Shown: piece by piece, positions 1 to 8,791 of the stretch
How positions within the stretch are numbered: position 1 is the stretch's first letter
How the letters are laid out: every line of letters begins with the position of its first letter
Assembly: GCF_000422345.1 (NCBI RefSeq)
Contig: NZ_AULP01000007.1
Span: forward strand, 58,154 to 122,153
From: Neomelitea salexigens DSM 19753
GTDB lineage: Bacteria; Pseudomonadota; Gammaproteobacteria; Pseudomonadales; Spongiibacteraceae
DNA length: 64,000 nt
Direction: 5' to 3'
The notes under the pieces: generated by a model
The model's input: the letters and a program-made list of their open reading frames with translations, nothing else
Told to the model about the DNA's origin: nothing
Database searches by the model: none
Translations under genes and position numbers: made by a program

Positions 1-95
1 TATGTGCTAACTGCTGCATAAAGAATAGAAAAGAGCGTTTTAAAGTATTTTTGACTCAAATACCGCAAATACATACGAATTCCATGGTGACATAA
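1..95. repeat. Left copy of 95-bp direct repeat (possible attL)
   Basis: Identical to 13735-13829. It stops matching at position 96 (a here, g at 13830). The copy may extend to the left beyond the window; the right copy is preceded by ttcg, which completes a 9-bp inverted pair. It contains two close copies of caaatac. It is either an attachment site or an element-end sequence used by the recombinases encoded just downstream. Confidence 0.85.
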
Positions 96-181
96 AGCCG
101 TAAGTATCCCCATGTATTCGAGGTAACATATTGAATGTAAGTTTCCTACTAATCGTGTATTATTTGTCCACATACTTCAAA

Positions 182-195
182 ATACGATAGCGTAT
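182..195. promoter_or_regulatory. Inverted repeat overlapping start codon of first recombinase gene
   Basis: The arms atacg and cgtat are separated by atag, and the right arm runs into the ATG at 194. The atacg/cgtat motif also forms part of the inverted arms in the boundary repeat (catacg, cgtatg). This suggests a recombinase-binding site that could also autoregulate the operon. No transcription signal was verified. Confidence 0.35.
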
Positions 196-1423
196 GCAAA
201 AGGTTCGGTCTAAGACATTTGGATGCGCCGTCTACGTGAGAGATGACCTCTCGCTTGTTATTCTGCCCAGCCTATTCAGCTACTCAATTTCTCGTAGTGG
301 TTCTTACTACGTCAGCCAAAAGAAAACAAACAAAAACGGTTTTGTTGCAAATACCATGGAGCTGAAAGACGCGACATTAAAAACACGCCGCATGGTCGAA
401 GACAAGCTTGGTAACTTCCTTGAGTGGGTAGAGAAGTATTCGGAAGGACGCATTGGGGGTGACGGGCTAAACCTTGCTAATCATCACAATGCCGATACAT
501 CAATACTAAATAGCTATATAAATGACGTGTTGATTGCAGAGCGAGGAGCTTCAACAGGATCGGCAGTTCAGCACATTATGGCACTAAATGCATACTATAA
601 TTATCTCGCGGTAACGGGCTTCACCGATGCTAAAAGCCTCATGATATTTGCGGATATGAAAGAGATCGCTCGTGCAAACGAAATACCAAGAACAGCAGTC
701 AAATATTTAACGCCGGAATTGCGGTCTATTTTATACAGAAATGCGCCTTCTATACGAGATGAGTTACTGTTGAAAACCGCGGGGGAGCTCGGTGTTAGAA
801 GTAAAGAAAACTTGGGGTTTCTTGTTGAAGATTTTTTCGTAGGAAACTCTCGCTATCCAGGATTAAAATCTCTATTTGAACGGGCCGAAAGAAATCCAAA
901 ACAACAGGAATTCGAATATTTTTTGCAAGGTAAATACTCCAAATCAAAAAGAAGAAAAGGTGGCGAATCAAGGGTTTTGTTTATCCATAGGGACTTATTA
1001 TTGCGCATGCGGGATTATTACATTAATGAACGTCCGGATATAAAAAATAAAAGTTTTTTTGTTAATGCAGCGCCGGGCAGTTATGGAACGTCTATCGCGG
1101 AGAATAGGGCGACTAAGGTATTCGAAAAAATAAAGCGGGTTGTTTTGAGGAAACAAGAAAATGGGCTACTTCCTGAGCGAGGCCAGGAGCTTGACAAGAA
1201 TCACTCTTATCACGTCCTAAGGCACTCTTTTGGAACTGATATGTTCTTTGGCCTTGCGGATGGCAGGGGGGTAAGATATGACGATGTTGTCTCAACCTCG
1301 CAAGTGTATCTTACAGTTGCTGCATTAATGGGGCACAGTGCTGCCGATGGATCTGCGCCAAAAACGACAGCCCAATATATTCGAAGCTGCCACCTCAAAA
1401 CAAAATATATGCAGGATATTTAG
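194..1423 (+). CDS. Tyrosine recombinase/integrase, first gene of four-gene mobility operon
   Basis: A 409-residue site-specific recombinase. The C-terminal catalytic domain carries the whole tyrosine-recombinase signature: Arg202 in GVRSKENLGF, a lysine-rich beta-hairpin around residues 245-257 (SKSKRRKGGESR), H340-x-x-R343 in YHVLRHSF, His381 in LMGHS, and the nucleophile Tyr395 in TAQYIRS. The N-terminal part (about 75-150) looks like a SAM-like core-binding domain. By position and size it matches TnpA of the Tn554 family and GmtY of gamma-mobile-trio islands. The gene opens the operon next to the left boundary repeat and its stop overlaps the next start (TAGTG). The ATG is chosen because it is the first in frame. 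Expected role: strand cleavage at the boundary repeats. The Tn554/GMT link is inference from architecture. Confidence 0.85.
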   Translation: MQKVRSKTFGCAVYVRDDLSLVILPSLFSYSISRSGSYYVSQKKTNKNGFVANTMELKDATLKTRRMVEDKLGNFLEWVEKYSEGRIGGDGLNLANHHNADTSILNSYINDVLIAERGASTGSAVQHIMALNAYYNYLAVTGFTDAKSLMIFADMKEIARANEIPRTAVKYLTPELRSILYRNAPSIRDELLLKTAGELGVRSKENLGFLVEDFFVGNSRYPGLKSLFERAERNPKQQEFEYFLQGKYSKSKRRKGGESRVLFIHRDLLLRMRDYYINERPDIKNKSFFVNAAPGSYGTSIAENRATKVFEKIKRVVLRKQENGLLPERGQELDKNHSYHVLRHSFGTDMFFGLADGRGVRYDDVVSTSQVYLTVAALMGHSAADGSAPKTTAQYIRSCHLKTKYMQDI

Positions 1424-3711
1424 TGGATAATAAAAGAAATTCCTGTAGTTCTGATGAAACAAGCGAGCAAGAGATTGTTGTCGTTGAGCAGAAAAAGATG
1501 GTGCGAGAATTTAGGTCCCGTACTAAAACTCCAGAAGAAATCCCTTATGACCCGGACGCGATATCTATTGTCATACCAGTTACGGGTAAAAAAACCACAG
1601 GAAATACTCGCCGGTTTACTTTAACAACTCCTGGCGAGGACAAATACGTCGATTTAATCTTCAAAGTCGCTAACGCAGCCGCTTACGTTATATTTATAAA
1701 ATCTCCTCGTGAATATAGTCAAGCCGTTAGGGATAACTTTGCCGATGCAATAAGGCTTTTGGTGGAATTTATCAACCTTCGCAGCGCTTCAGAAGGAAGT
1801 GGAATTGCATTGTATAAAGAATTTGAAGAATGGAGATTAAATGATGGGAAGGTAAAGACCCATAGTAGCAGGCTATCCCAAATAAAAAAAATGATATTTA
1901 TTGCTCTGGCCTTTGATCCATTCTCTAAAACAATTGATTCTAAAGAGCGAGCATATCTTCGCTCCCAAGGCGAAACGAATGCCGTACCAGCGAACCATTC
2001 AGACAAAGAGTCATATACAATAAATCGCTGGCTTAGCGAACATGATTGGCTTAGGGATGAAGTGGTTGGCGTGGGTCATGATACCTATTCCCTTTTGGCC
2101 TCCCCTAAAGTTGTCGTTAAGTCAATTAAGATTACAGCGGCGACGATTATGCTAGAAATGCAGCATTGTAAAATGGCATTGATTGATTTTTTCCGTGAAG
2201 AAAAGATTATCCTGAATGATCCGACCCTTATAAGTAACTCCGATTTTGGCAAACGATTTCAAGCTAGGCTCGCAAGGCAATACTGTAATGCAGAGAATGT
2301 GGCCTCTATACAGCGTGCCTATAATAAGAAGCGAAGATGCAATCCGTACCTAGACATGGCGATACGCATCTTTGTGCGGATGAGTACTAGTGATGGATAT
2401 GACTATCAAGAACGCCAAATAAAAAACTTTTTTTCCAATCGGCCGTTCAAGGCAAGGCTTGATGGGGTAATGGTGATGGACTCAATGTTTAACGTTACCA
2501 ATGCGTGGGGGTTTAACATCAAGTTCATTATGGAATTAATTGACTATGCAGCATTGCCAGGTGAAGTCGCGGAAATATCGCAAATACCGATTTGTGAAGG
2601 AGAAAACCTTTTATTCGGTTGGCTTATGGGGTCTCTAACGGTCCAGCAATCAGATATATATAAGCTGAAATACTCTTCTTTTACCTATATGCGAAGGCGT
2701 ACAGGTCAGGTTACACACATAAGTTTGCGCTACTACAAGGGTCGTGCAAAACGATCACTCGATGTTGAAGATATAGATGCGAACAGCTTGTTAGGAAGAG
2801 CTGTTTTCGGTCATCTATCCGCCTTTGGTGCAAGTGCTGGGGTAGGTGCGTACGTATCTTGGAGTCCAAAAATGAAAGAAGTTAATGGCGAATTCTTTCG
2901 AATGATCGAAAACTTTAATCATGAATTTAGGCCGAAAGTACTTGCTAGTCTAAAATCCGAGGGCTCAGTGCCTGTTTTTCTAAATTGTTTATCGGCTTTG
3001 GTATCCAATGGCGAAAAATACTGCGCGAAGACCAGGGCTCATGAAAATTCAAGTACTCCTTTGAAAAAATCACTGTTCGCACCAAACTCTATAAAAACTG
3101 CGGCAGTGTACGCTCGCTCAGATACATTCGATCCATCTTCTCTTATGAATTACCATTCCCATTCCGATCGTACTGAAAGAAATGCATACTTAACCAAAGA
3201 AAATGAAGAGTGGATGAATAATGCTGGGCGGATTACAAGGGCTGTAATGCAAGATTTTGCTATTAATTTATTTCGGCCATCCAAGCAAGATTTGCAAAAC
3301 TTTAATTCGGAATTTTCTAAAGCACTAAAGACAATAGATTCAAGATCTAAGGAGGCTCTGGTCAGGATGAAAGTGGTAACAGGTAAGAGCTCTGGTGATA
3401 TTAAAAACTTCGGTGTTGCAGAATCATACCAGATGCAATCAAATCGAGAGCAGGAAGTATATATATTAGATGATGCGTATTCTATTGTTAAATATATGCA
3501 TTTTCTTGCGCAGCTTGATGAAAAACATAAATTATTAATTAGGCGTTCGCCGGAATTTCTTTTTAACGAGGCTCTTCCTACTGCAGAATGGATAGAGCAA
3601 TTGTTTGATAGAAAAGTTTTTAGCATGGAATCTATTTCCAAAGCTGAAGTTATATATTCGCAATATAAAGATAGCTTGCCCCCATTGTTTTCTTCTCAAA
3701 TAAGAGTTTGA
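1423..3711 (+). CDS. Large recombinase-like protein with degenerate catalytic site
   Basis: A 762-residue protein translated from a GTG that overlaps the previous stop by one base, so translation is probably coupled. The C-terminal half follows the outline of a tyrosine recombinase, but the first catalytic Arg position reads GWLMGSLTVQQSDIY (about residues 396-411, no Arg), and the HxxR box appears to be replaced by NSIKTAA. A later segment, NYHSHSDRTERNAYL, keeps a His and the candidate nucleophile Tyr589. The N-terminal 350 residues match nothing I recognise. It may be a structural or regulatory subunit that assembles with the two intact recombinases flanking it. It could instead be a divergent active enzyme whose residues I have misaligned. 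It has no counterpart in a simple three-gene Tn554 set. Confidence 0.6.
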   Translation: MDNKRNSCSSDETSEQEIVVVEQKKMVREFRSRTKTPEEIPYDPDAISIVIPVTGKKTTGNTRRFTLTTPGEDKYVDLIFKVANAAAYVIFIKSPREYSQAVRDNFADAIRLLVEFINLRSASEGSGIALYKEFEEWRLNDGKVKTHSSRLSQIKKMIFIALAFDPFSKTIDSKERAYLRSQGETNAVPANHSDKESYTINRWLSEHDWLRDEVVGVGHDTYSLLASPKVVVKSIKITAATIMLEMQHCKMALIDFFREEKIILNDPTLISNSDFGKRFQARLARQYCNAENVASIQRAYNKKRRCNPYLDMAIRIFVRMSTSDGYDYQERQIKNFFSNRPFKARLDGVMVMDSMFNVTNAWGFNIKFIMELIDYAALPGEVAEISQIPICEGENLLFGWLMGSLTVQQSDIYKLKYSSFTYMRRRTGQVTHISLRYYKGRAKRSLDVEDIDANSLLGRAVFGHLSAFGASAGVGAYVSWSPKMKEVNGEFFRMIENFNHEFRPKVLASLKSEGSVPVFLNCLSALVSNGEKYCAKTRAHENSSTPLKKSLFAPNSIKTAAVYARSDTFDPSSLMNYHSHSDRTERNAYLTKENEEWMNNAGRITRAVMQDFAINLFRPSKQDLQNFNSEFSKALKTIDSRSKEALVRMKVVTGKSSGDIKNFGVAESYQMQSNREQEVYILDDAYSIVKYMHFLAQLDEKHKLLIRRSPEFLFNEALPTAEWIEQLFDRKVFSMESISKAEVIYSQYKDSLPPLFSSQIRV

Positions 3712-3712
3712 T

Positions 3713-6502
3713 ATGTCTGATCATGACATCAAGAATAGATCATTAATGCATGAGAATTTTGTTTCTCAGATGGATCTCGAACTGAATCTTTGGGGTATAC
3801 GGCGCGGCCAATGTTTTTCTGACAACCTTTGGACTCTAACGGGGCTGAGGAATAGGTGTGTCGACTTGGATTTTAATCTTCCGGGTGATGTTTATAAAAA
3901 TGCGTCTTCTAGTTTGAAGATAGATTTTGATGGCGAGCGAATTTCTCTTAGCCCTATAGATGTGATAAAGCTTATAACAGTTAAATTAATAAGTCGTTAT
4001 TATTATTCTGGAGGGGTGGTTACATCATTTAGGTTTTTAAAATTAGTGTTTTTATATCTATATGAAAGCAGGAAGACAATAATTTTAAAAGAAGATTTGG
4101 AAGATTTCTTCTCATATGCACTATTGCATGATTGCGAGAAATATCCTCCCCGTAAGCGTATTCAAGTTCCAGCCCATGGGACAATATTTGGTGGAATAAA
4201 GCTGTATGAAATAAGCGCTATGATGAGCGCATACGGCGCAGAATGCGTTGTTGCTCCAATAAATCGTTCAGTGGCTCTTGAGGCTTTAAATAGTACTTGT
4301 ATATCCGTTATGAATATGACTCTTAGTGATTATTCAAAAGGTGGGAGTTTTAATTTTTTAACTTTGGATGTAGGAAAGCACTATTTAGATCATTGTGCCA
4401 ATATCTTCGAAGATGAGTATCAGGCTGCCAGAGCAATGGATCTTACTCTGCCGAAGGCGAGGGAATATTTAGAACATCTATTTCCTGGGGTAAAATCCAA
4501 AGACTCTCTAAAGGCGGCTGTATCTGAGCTAGTGTATCCGCTGCTGGCCGGATTTTCGGCCAGCGATATTAAAGCGCTTCCCCATCGAGATAGGCTTAAC
4601 CAGCTATCCATTGAAGAAATACAGAAGTCCATAGATTTTCTGTATAATACTTTTGAAAAACACTTTAATGAGACTGCGGAAATTGTGTCTGCGTTCAGGC
4701 TAGACTCAACTAGCAATATCCTCGAAGAGAGCGGGTTTCCAGAAAGATATGATTCCCAGGAGTTCGTTAGGTCGGTCTTGTTCTCTATTTACATAATAAA
4801 AGAGAGCGATCGCACAGAAGAAATATTCAGGAGATACAAATCCGCTCTTGCTAGCAATGGTGATTACTCTAAAATTGAATTCAGTGAATTTATTATCTTG
4901 TGCAAGAAGGTGGTTAAGAGGAATGCCAAAAGGCTGTCGAGCGCAGCCGATACGTCATCTCTTTTAACGAATATATTCGAGAAGGAATCAATTCTCTACA
5001 AGCATGTAAGACCGTCGTCGAAAAAACTATTTTCATCTTTTCCTGCGAGTTTCGTAAAGCGCGTTTTGTGCGCAGGCATTGTTCAAATTGCTGGGCTAAC
5101 TGGATGGCGATCAAGTGAATTTGGTTTTAACTGCAAGTCGATTGATATATCAAAAAATGAAGACATTCTTGATAATCTCTATACCCCCTGGAGGTTCCAT
5201 GTTCGGTGGAAGGTCCCAAAGACTGGCGGCGCATCTAAGCAAGAGAGAGAAATAACTCTCCAAACATATATTATTCTTTTTCAGCTAGACAGGTTTGAAG
5301 AGCCTGCAGGCGATACGCATAAATCAATACTTGAGCGCTGGCCGTTGGGGATTTCAGTAGCGCAGCCCTGGCCAGACTTCGTACTAAACTATTCCCTATT
5401 TGCTAAGCTTGCTGATGTCGAGCCCTCGAATTCCGAATCTACTACTTCGAGTCGTGGCGTCGGGCAAGCCACGACCGCATCCACAAATGATGCAGGGCGA
5501 AGCAGAAAAAGCGAGATGCAACAGCTTATTTCTACAATGGAGGAGCTTCGGCAGGATCTTCCCATCTACACGGCAGTCTCTGCAGTATTCGGTAATAGTT
5601 TTTCTGCAACTATAAGATGTTGGTTAGATGAATATTGGGAGAACAGAGGGGCATTATTGTTGGATACGCTCCTAAATGAAGAAGAAAAAACCTTTATTAG
5701 AAGCGTGAATGGAAAGCTTGATAAGCAAAGCTCTAGATCGATCACCCGAAGATTGCTTGAGAATATGAGGTATCCAACACCACATTCTTTTAGGCATATT
5801 TGGGCTGAGGCGGTGTTATGTCGTTATCGTGGCGATGTTGGTCGATTCATTCGAGCGAATTTCAAGCATATGGACGAAAGTTTCTTTATGGCCTATTTGC
5901 GGGACAAGGAAACGAAGATAGTTATGCAGATAGCAAAGCGCACTGTAATTAACAGAACTGTAAGAAGTCAAATTTTGTCATTGGCAGATGAAAATAGAGA
6001 ATACGCTGGCGGTTTCGATCGTTTTTTGGATAAAGCGCTTCGTTATACACATGTTGTTTCGGAGGAGGATGTTTTAAAACTGGCAAACACTATCGCTGAG
6101 GATAGGGTGGATGATATCCAACCCAATCCCTGGTCTTTCTGCTTGCTAAGACAGAGCACAAAGAAGACTGCACGCTGCTCACAGGATGGTGAACCAAGGC
6201 GCTATCTTGCAGAACCAAAGTTATGTCTGTCTTGTATTAATGCCAGCATAGACGAAGGAAATTATGAAGGGATCGTTATATATATCAAAAATGATATTAA
6301 AGCGTGCCTTAATGAAAACTTGCCAGCCTTTTTTAAGATTGAGCCACTTCGGATCGTTAGATCCGCCTTGCGCAGGGTGAGGGAGCTTCAACGAAAAGCT
6401 TCCCCGGGCAAGTATGGAGATTTTATCGTTCATCTTGAAAAGGCTATAGCTGTAGCCGATGAGTCCATCTCAAAGGAATTAATTGAGGTTTCGCATGATT
6501 GA
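3713..6502 (+). CDS. Very large tyrosine recombinase (TnpB/GmtZ-like) with C-terminal Cys cluster
   Basis: A 929-residue protein that starts one base after the preceding stop. Its catalytic domain lies at about 440-735 and has Arg466 (LTGWRSSEFGF), a Lys-containing hairpin (WKVPKTGG, near 505), H691-x-x-R694 (TPHSFRHIWAE), His719 (FKHMDESF) and Tyr728 (FMAYLRD), so it should be active. A Ser/Thr/Gly-rich insert lies near residues 570-600. After the catalytic domain, C810, C822, C838 and C841 look like a zinc-binding motif; similar C-terminal Cys clusters occur in other large integrases. It is the size and order expected of the second, large recombinase of Tn554-type or gamma-mobile-trio elements. 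The downstream gene overlaps its last codons. Confidence 0.7.
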   Translation: MSDHDIKNRSLMHENFVSQMDLELNLWGIRRGQCFSDNLWTLTGLRNRCVDLDFNLPGDVYKNASSSLKIDFDGERISLSPIDVIKLITVKLISRYYYSGGVVTSFRFLKLVFLYLYESRKTIILKEDLEDFFSYALLHDCEKYPPRKRIQVPAHGTIFGGIKLYEISAMMSAYGAECVVAPINRSVALEALNSTCISVMNMTLSDYSKGGSFNFLTLDVGKHYLDHCANIFEDEYQAARAMDLTLPKAREYLEHLFPGVKSKDSLKAAVSELVYPLLAGFSASDIKALPHRDRLNQLSIEEIQKSIDFLYNTFEKHFNETAEIVSAFRLDSTSNILEESGFPERYDSQEFVRSVLFSIYIIKESDRTEEIFRRYKSALASNGDYSKIEFSEFIILCKKVVKRNAKRLSSAADTSSLLTNIFEKESILYKHVRPSSKKLFSSFPASFVKRVLCAGIVQIAGLTGWRSSEFGFNCKSIDISKNEDILDNLYTPWRFHVRWKVPKTGGASKQEREITLQTYIILFQLDRFEEPAGDTHKSILERWPLGISVAQPWPDFVLNYSLFAKLADVEPSNSESTTSSRGVGQATTASTNDAGRSRKSEMQQLISTMEELRQDLPIYTAVSAVFGNSFSATIRCWLDEYWENRGALLLDTLLNEEEKTFIRSVNGKLDKQSSRSITRRLLENMRYPTPHSFRHIWAEAVLCRYRGDVGRFIRANFKHMDESFFMAYLRDKETKIVMQIAKRTVINRTVRSQILSLADENREYAGGFDRFLDKALRYTHVVSEEDVLKLANTIAEDRVDDIQPNPWSFCLLRQSTKKTARCSQDGEPRRYLAEPKLCLSCINASIDEGNYEGIVIYIKNDIKACLNENLPAFFKIEPLRIVRSALRRVRELQRKASPGKYGDFIVHLEKAIAVADESISKELIEVSHD

Positions 6503-7001
6503 TGATAGTTACTTGGCACAGTTTATAGATGCTCAACATCCTGAAAATATAGAAGCTCTGCCAAAGTGGGTAAGCTCAAAAAATAGTTCTTTGAAATCCT
6601 ATCAGGTAATTTGTGAGTTAAAAAAATACAAGGACAGATACATTCGTTCGCATGGTAATAAAACCGACTACACTCTGCGGTCAAGTTATCAAATTACAAA
6701 GGCAGAGGTGGCGAAAATTGTCGGGGTGAATCCGCAGCCTTTATTTAACAGCAATAGTTACTCTCGCGATTTGACTAATTATTTTGATAGTGTCAATAAG
6801 GCTCTCGAAGATAAAAAAATAAAACGGCTTGCTAAAAAACAAGGTGGCCTTAAACAAAAGCAAAAGGCGGAACTTATTAAGCAAATACAGGATGATAGAA
6901 AACGTAATGCAGATGCTATGGAAAAGACAGTCGACGAACTTTTTCAGAAAACGCTCGATTCAATGAGCCTGGATGTAAAGCGAAAGCTTGGTTTGGTTTA
7001 A
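6495..7001 (+). CDS. Small helical accessory protein of recombinase operon (TnpC/GmtX-like)
   Basis: A 168-residue, lysine-rich protein. A TTG at 6483 would also give an open frame, but the ATG at 6495 has a gagg ribosome-binding site at 6485-6488 and the typical 8-bp overlap with the upstream stop (ATGATTGA), so I prefer it. Residues about 70-90 (ITKAEVAKIVGVNPQPLF) look like a helix-turn-helix. The C-terminal 80 residues are highly charged and probably coiled-coil. Small proteins with this layout close the Tn554 (TnpC) and gamma-mobile-trio (GmtX) operons, where the TnpC type influences integration orientation or efficiency. A DNA-binding accessory role here is inference. It is the last gene of the operon; IS3 debris follows 25 bp after its stop. 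Confidence 0.65.
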   Translation: MIDDSYLAQFIDAQHPENIEALPKWVSSKNSSLKSYQVICELKKYKDRYIRSHGNKTDYTLRSSYQITKAEVAKIVGVNPQPLFNSNSYSRDLTNYFDSVNKALEDKKIKRLAKKQGGLKQKQKAELIKQIQDDRKRNADAMEKTVDELFQKTLDSMSLDVKRKLGLV

Positions 7002-7026
7002 GTGTATGCTAAGTGGTGGGCTGTAT

Positions 7027-7420
7027 TGACCTTTCCCCCGATTTTAGAACCATGACCAAGATGAGATTTCCGGTTAACCTAACGGGATGGAGATCTCAGT
7101 ATGAAGAAGCGATACAGCGACGAACAAATCATCAAGGCCATCAAAGAGCATGAGGCTGGAGCCAAGGTAGATGGCATCTGTCGCAACCTAGGTATCTCGA
7201 CGGGCACTTTCTATAACTGGCGCAGCAAGTTTGCCGGAATGGAAGTCAACGAAGCCAAACGGTTACGAGAGTTGGAGAGCGAGAACAACAAGCTCAAGAA
7301 ACTATTAGCCGACAAGCTCCTTGAAGTCGAAGCGATGAAGGACGTTCTGTCAAAAAAGTGGTAAAGCCCGCCGGCCGCAAGCAGGTAGCCAAACACATGA
7401 TCGCAGAGCATCGTATCTGA
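7027..7420 (+). mobile_element. 5' remnant of an IS3-family (IS407-type) insertion sequence
   Basis: The left end reads tgacctttcccccgatttta, the style of terminal repeat seen in the IS407 group. It is followed by a full OrfA (7101-7364) and about 20 codons of OrfB in the -1 frame after a caaaaaag slippery site (VVKPAGRKQVAKHMIAEHRI, then stop at about 7418). The rest of OrfB and the right repeat are missing. The sequence then becomes a different reading frame (the TnsE-like fragment). A deletion joined the two. Confidence 0.8.
7101..7364 (+). CDS. IS3-family transposase OrfA (IS407 group)
   Basis: An 87-residue protein with an N-terminal helix-turn-helix (about 8-45: IKAIKEHEAGAKVDGICRNLGI...) and a leucine-zipper-like helix (about 52-82, LRELESENNKLKKLLADKL), as in OrfA proteins of the IS407 branch. 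OrfA binds the terminal repeats and forms the OrfAB transposase by -1 frameshifting at the run of A before its stop. Because OrfB is deleted here, the element cannot transpose on its own. The protein itself is complete, so it could interfere with or regulate related IS copies. Confidence 0.85.
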   Translation: MKKRYSDEQIIKAIKEHEAGAKVDGICRNLGISTGTFYNWRSKFAGMEVNEAKRLRELESENNKLKKLLADKLLEVEAMKDVLSKKW

Positions 7421-8177
7421 TATTAAAGAAATCGACCCGAGTACGTCACCTAAATCAGGTAAAAAGCGGCACTTTGTGAAACTGGGACGTAGCGGACTAA
7501 ATTTTGATGTAGAACTGGATACTCGACGCAGCCCACGACATGTTCGAGCACTCCCTCCAATGGTTGAGTCCAACCTTGATGAATTAGAGGAACAAACACC
7601 CGAAGAATTAGGAAGCTTGCAGAGAGGACGCGACAATGGCAACGGACCTAGGGCAGATGTAGAAAATCTAGATCCTCCAGAGCTCGTAGACGCTCCTGAG
7701 AAAATCGTGCTTTTCCAAGCAATGCTGCAAAAATTGAAAGAGGAGTACGGTTGGAGGATAGAAGACAAAATGGGTGCCGTTCCTAAAATGAAATGCCGAA
7801 GCCAGCATTTGATTGATGGCCGACCTCGCCGATATTGTCATGCAATTATTTATCGAGATGAGTCTACGACCGTGCAGGTTTTGGAGATTGAGCTGACGTC
7901 TAAGCTTAATAAAAAAGGTGAATTCGAACCAGAAAGTCTGTCAACTTTATTCTTCCGAGCCGGCGACACTACTTCGACTTTCCTTGCTATTCTTGATGAA
8001 TTAATGACCTCTTACGGAAAAGAAGGTCCTAAGGCAATGAATTGGAAAAGGAGATTTGTTTCTCAAAATACGAAAATTCGAGAATATTTAGGGCATCCTG
8101 ATAACAAAATCAAGATTGAGTTTGATGCACTGGAATCCTGGGTCGAACGTGCGGCAGAGAAAGTGAAGGGGTTCTAA
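7401..8177 (+). pseudogene. Possible C-terminal fragment of a Tn7-type TnsE protein, 5' end lost
   Basis: The frame is open from just after a stop at 7398-7400, inside IS3-derived sequence, so the natural N-terminus is missing. A GTG at 7476 would give 233 residues. The N-terminal part is acidic and low in complexity (about 25-65). The C-terminal 150 residues are compact: an RRYCHAIIY strand, then VQVLEIELTSKL, then ESLSTLFFRAGD, and a final helical segment. That order is what I recall of the TnsE C-terminal domain (beta-clamp and replication-fork targeting in Tn7), but the match is from memory and weak. No TnsA, B, C or D is nearby. It could instead be an unrelated island protein. Confidence 0.4.
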
Positions 8178-8361
8178 ACCTCAGCAGGATTGGCCACTCA
8201 AATTGGTGTTAGTTCCTCCGCATTTTTGTCCTGGTGACTGTGATTAGGGTGCCTATTGAAGCTAAATCTATCAGAATTAAATACAAGATACATAAGTGTT
8301 TTGCCTCTCTGCTGAGGGTGCGAACGATGTCCACTTAACCTCGCTTTTGAGCATCAGCTAA

Positions 8362-8708
8362 AAATGGGAGGATTACCAGGTACCCGATGGCAGCGCGACG
8401 GCCAAAGCAATCCAATACAGCTTGAAACGCTGGGATGCGCTCACGCGCTACCTTGATGATGGCACTGTGCCCATCGACAATAACTGGGTGGAGAATCAAA
8501 TTAGGCCTTGGGCGCTTGGCCGTTCGAACTGGCTGTTTGCGGGTTCACTGCGCAGTGGTCAGCGTGCGGCTAACGTAATGACCTTAATCCAGTCCGCGAA
8601 GATTAATGGTTTAAACCCACAGGCCTACCTAAAAGAGTAATGGAAAAGCTACCGACTCAGCGGGCATCAAAGATCAGCGAACTATTGCCGCATAATTGGC
8701 GGCCGTAG
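8362..8708 (+). pseudogene. IS66-family transposase (TnpC) 3' remnant with frameshift
   Basis: The frame opens at 8362 without a start and reads YQVPDGSATAKAIQYSLKRW, then the IS66 C-terminal block DNNWVENQIRPWALGRSNW and GLNPQAYLKE, stopping at 8640. The expected tail continues in another frame from 8637: VMEKLPTQRASKISELLPHN, then WRP and a stop at 8708. One base has therefore been lost near 8637. The N-terminal two thirds, including most of the catalytic domain, is absent. The preceding 8178-8361 shows no gene. Confidence 0.85.
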
Positions 8709-8709
8709 C

Positions 8710-8732
8710 AATGTGGGTTTGCCGGACGCTTA
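8710..8732. repeat. Right terminal inverted repeat of IS66 remnant
   Basis: Reading outward, the end is gccggacgcttac, that is gtaagcgtccggc on the other strand, the usual gtaag start of IS66-family ends. It lies directly after the transposase tail. The matching left end was not found in the window. Confidence 0.6.
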
Positions 8733-8791
8733 CTCCCATTCAACGAGTAAGCGCAGATGAAACTCAATTAACAACTCAGAATCATCCTCAC

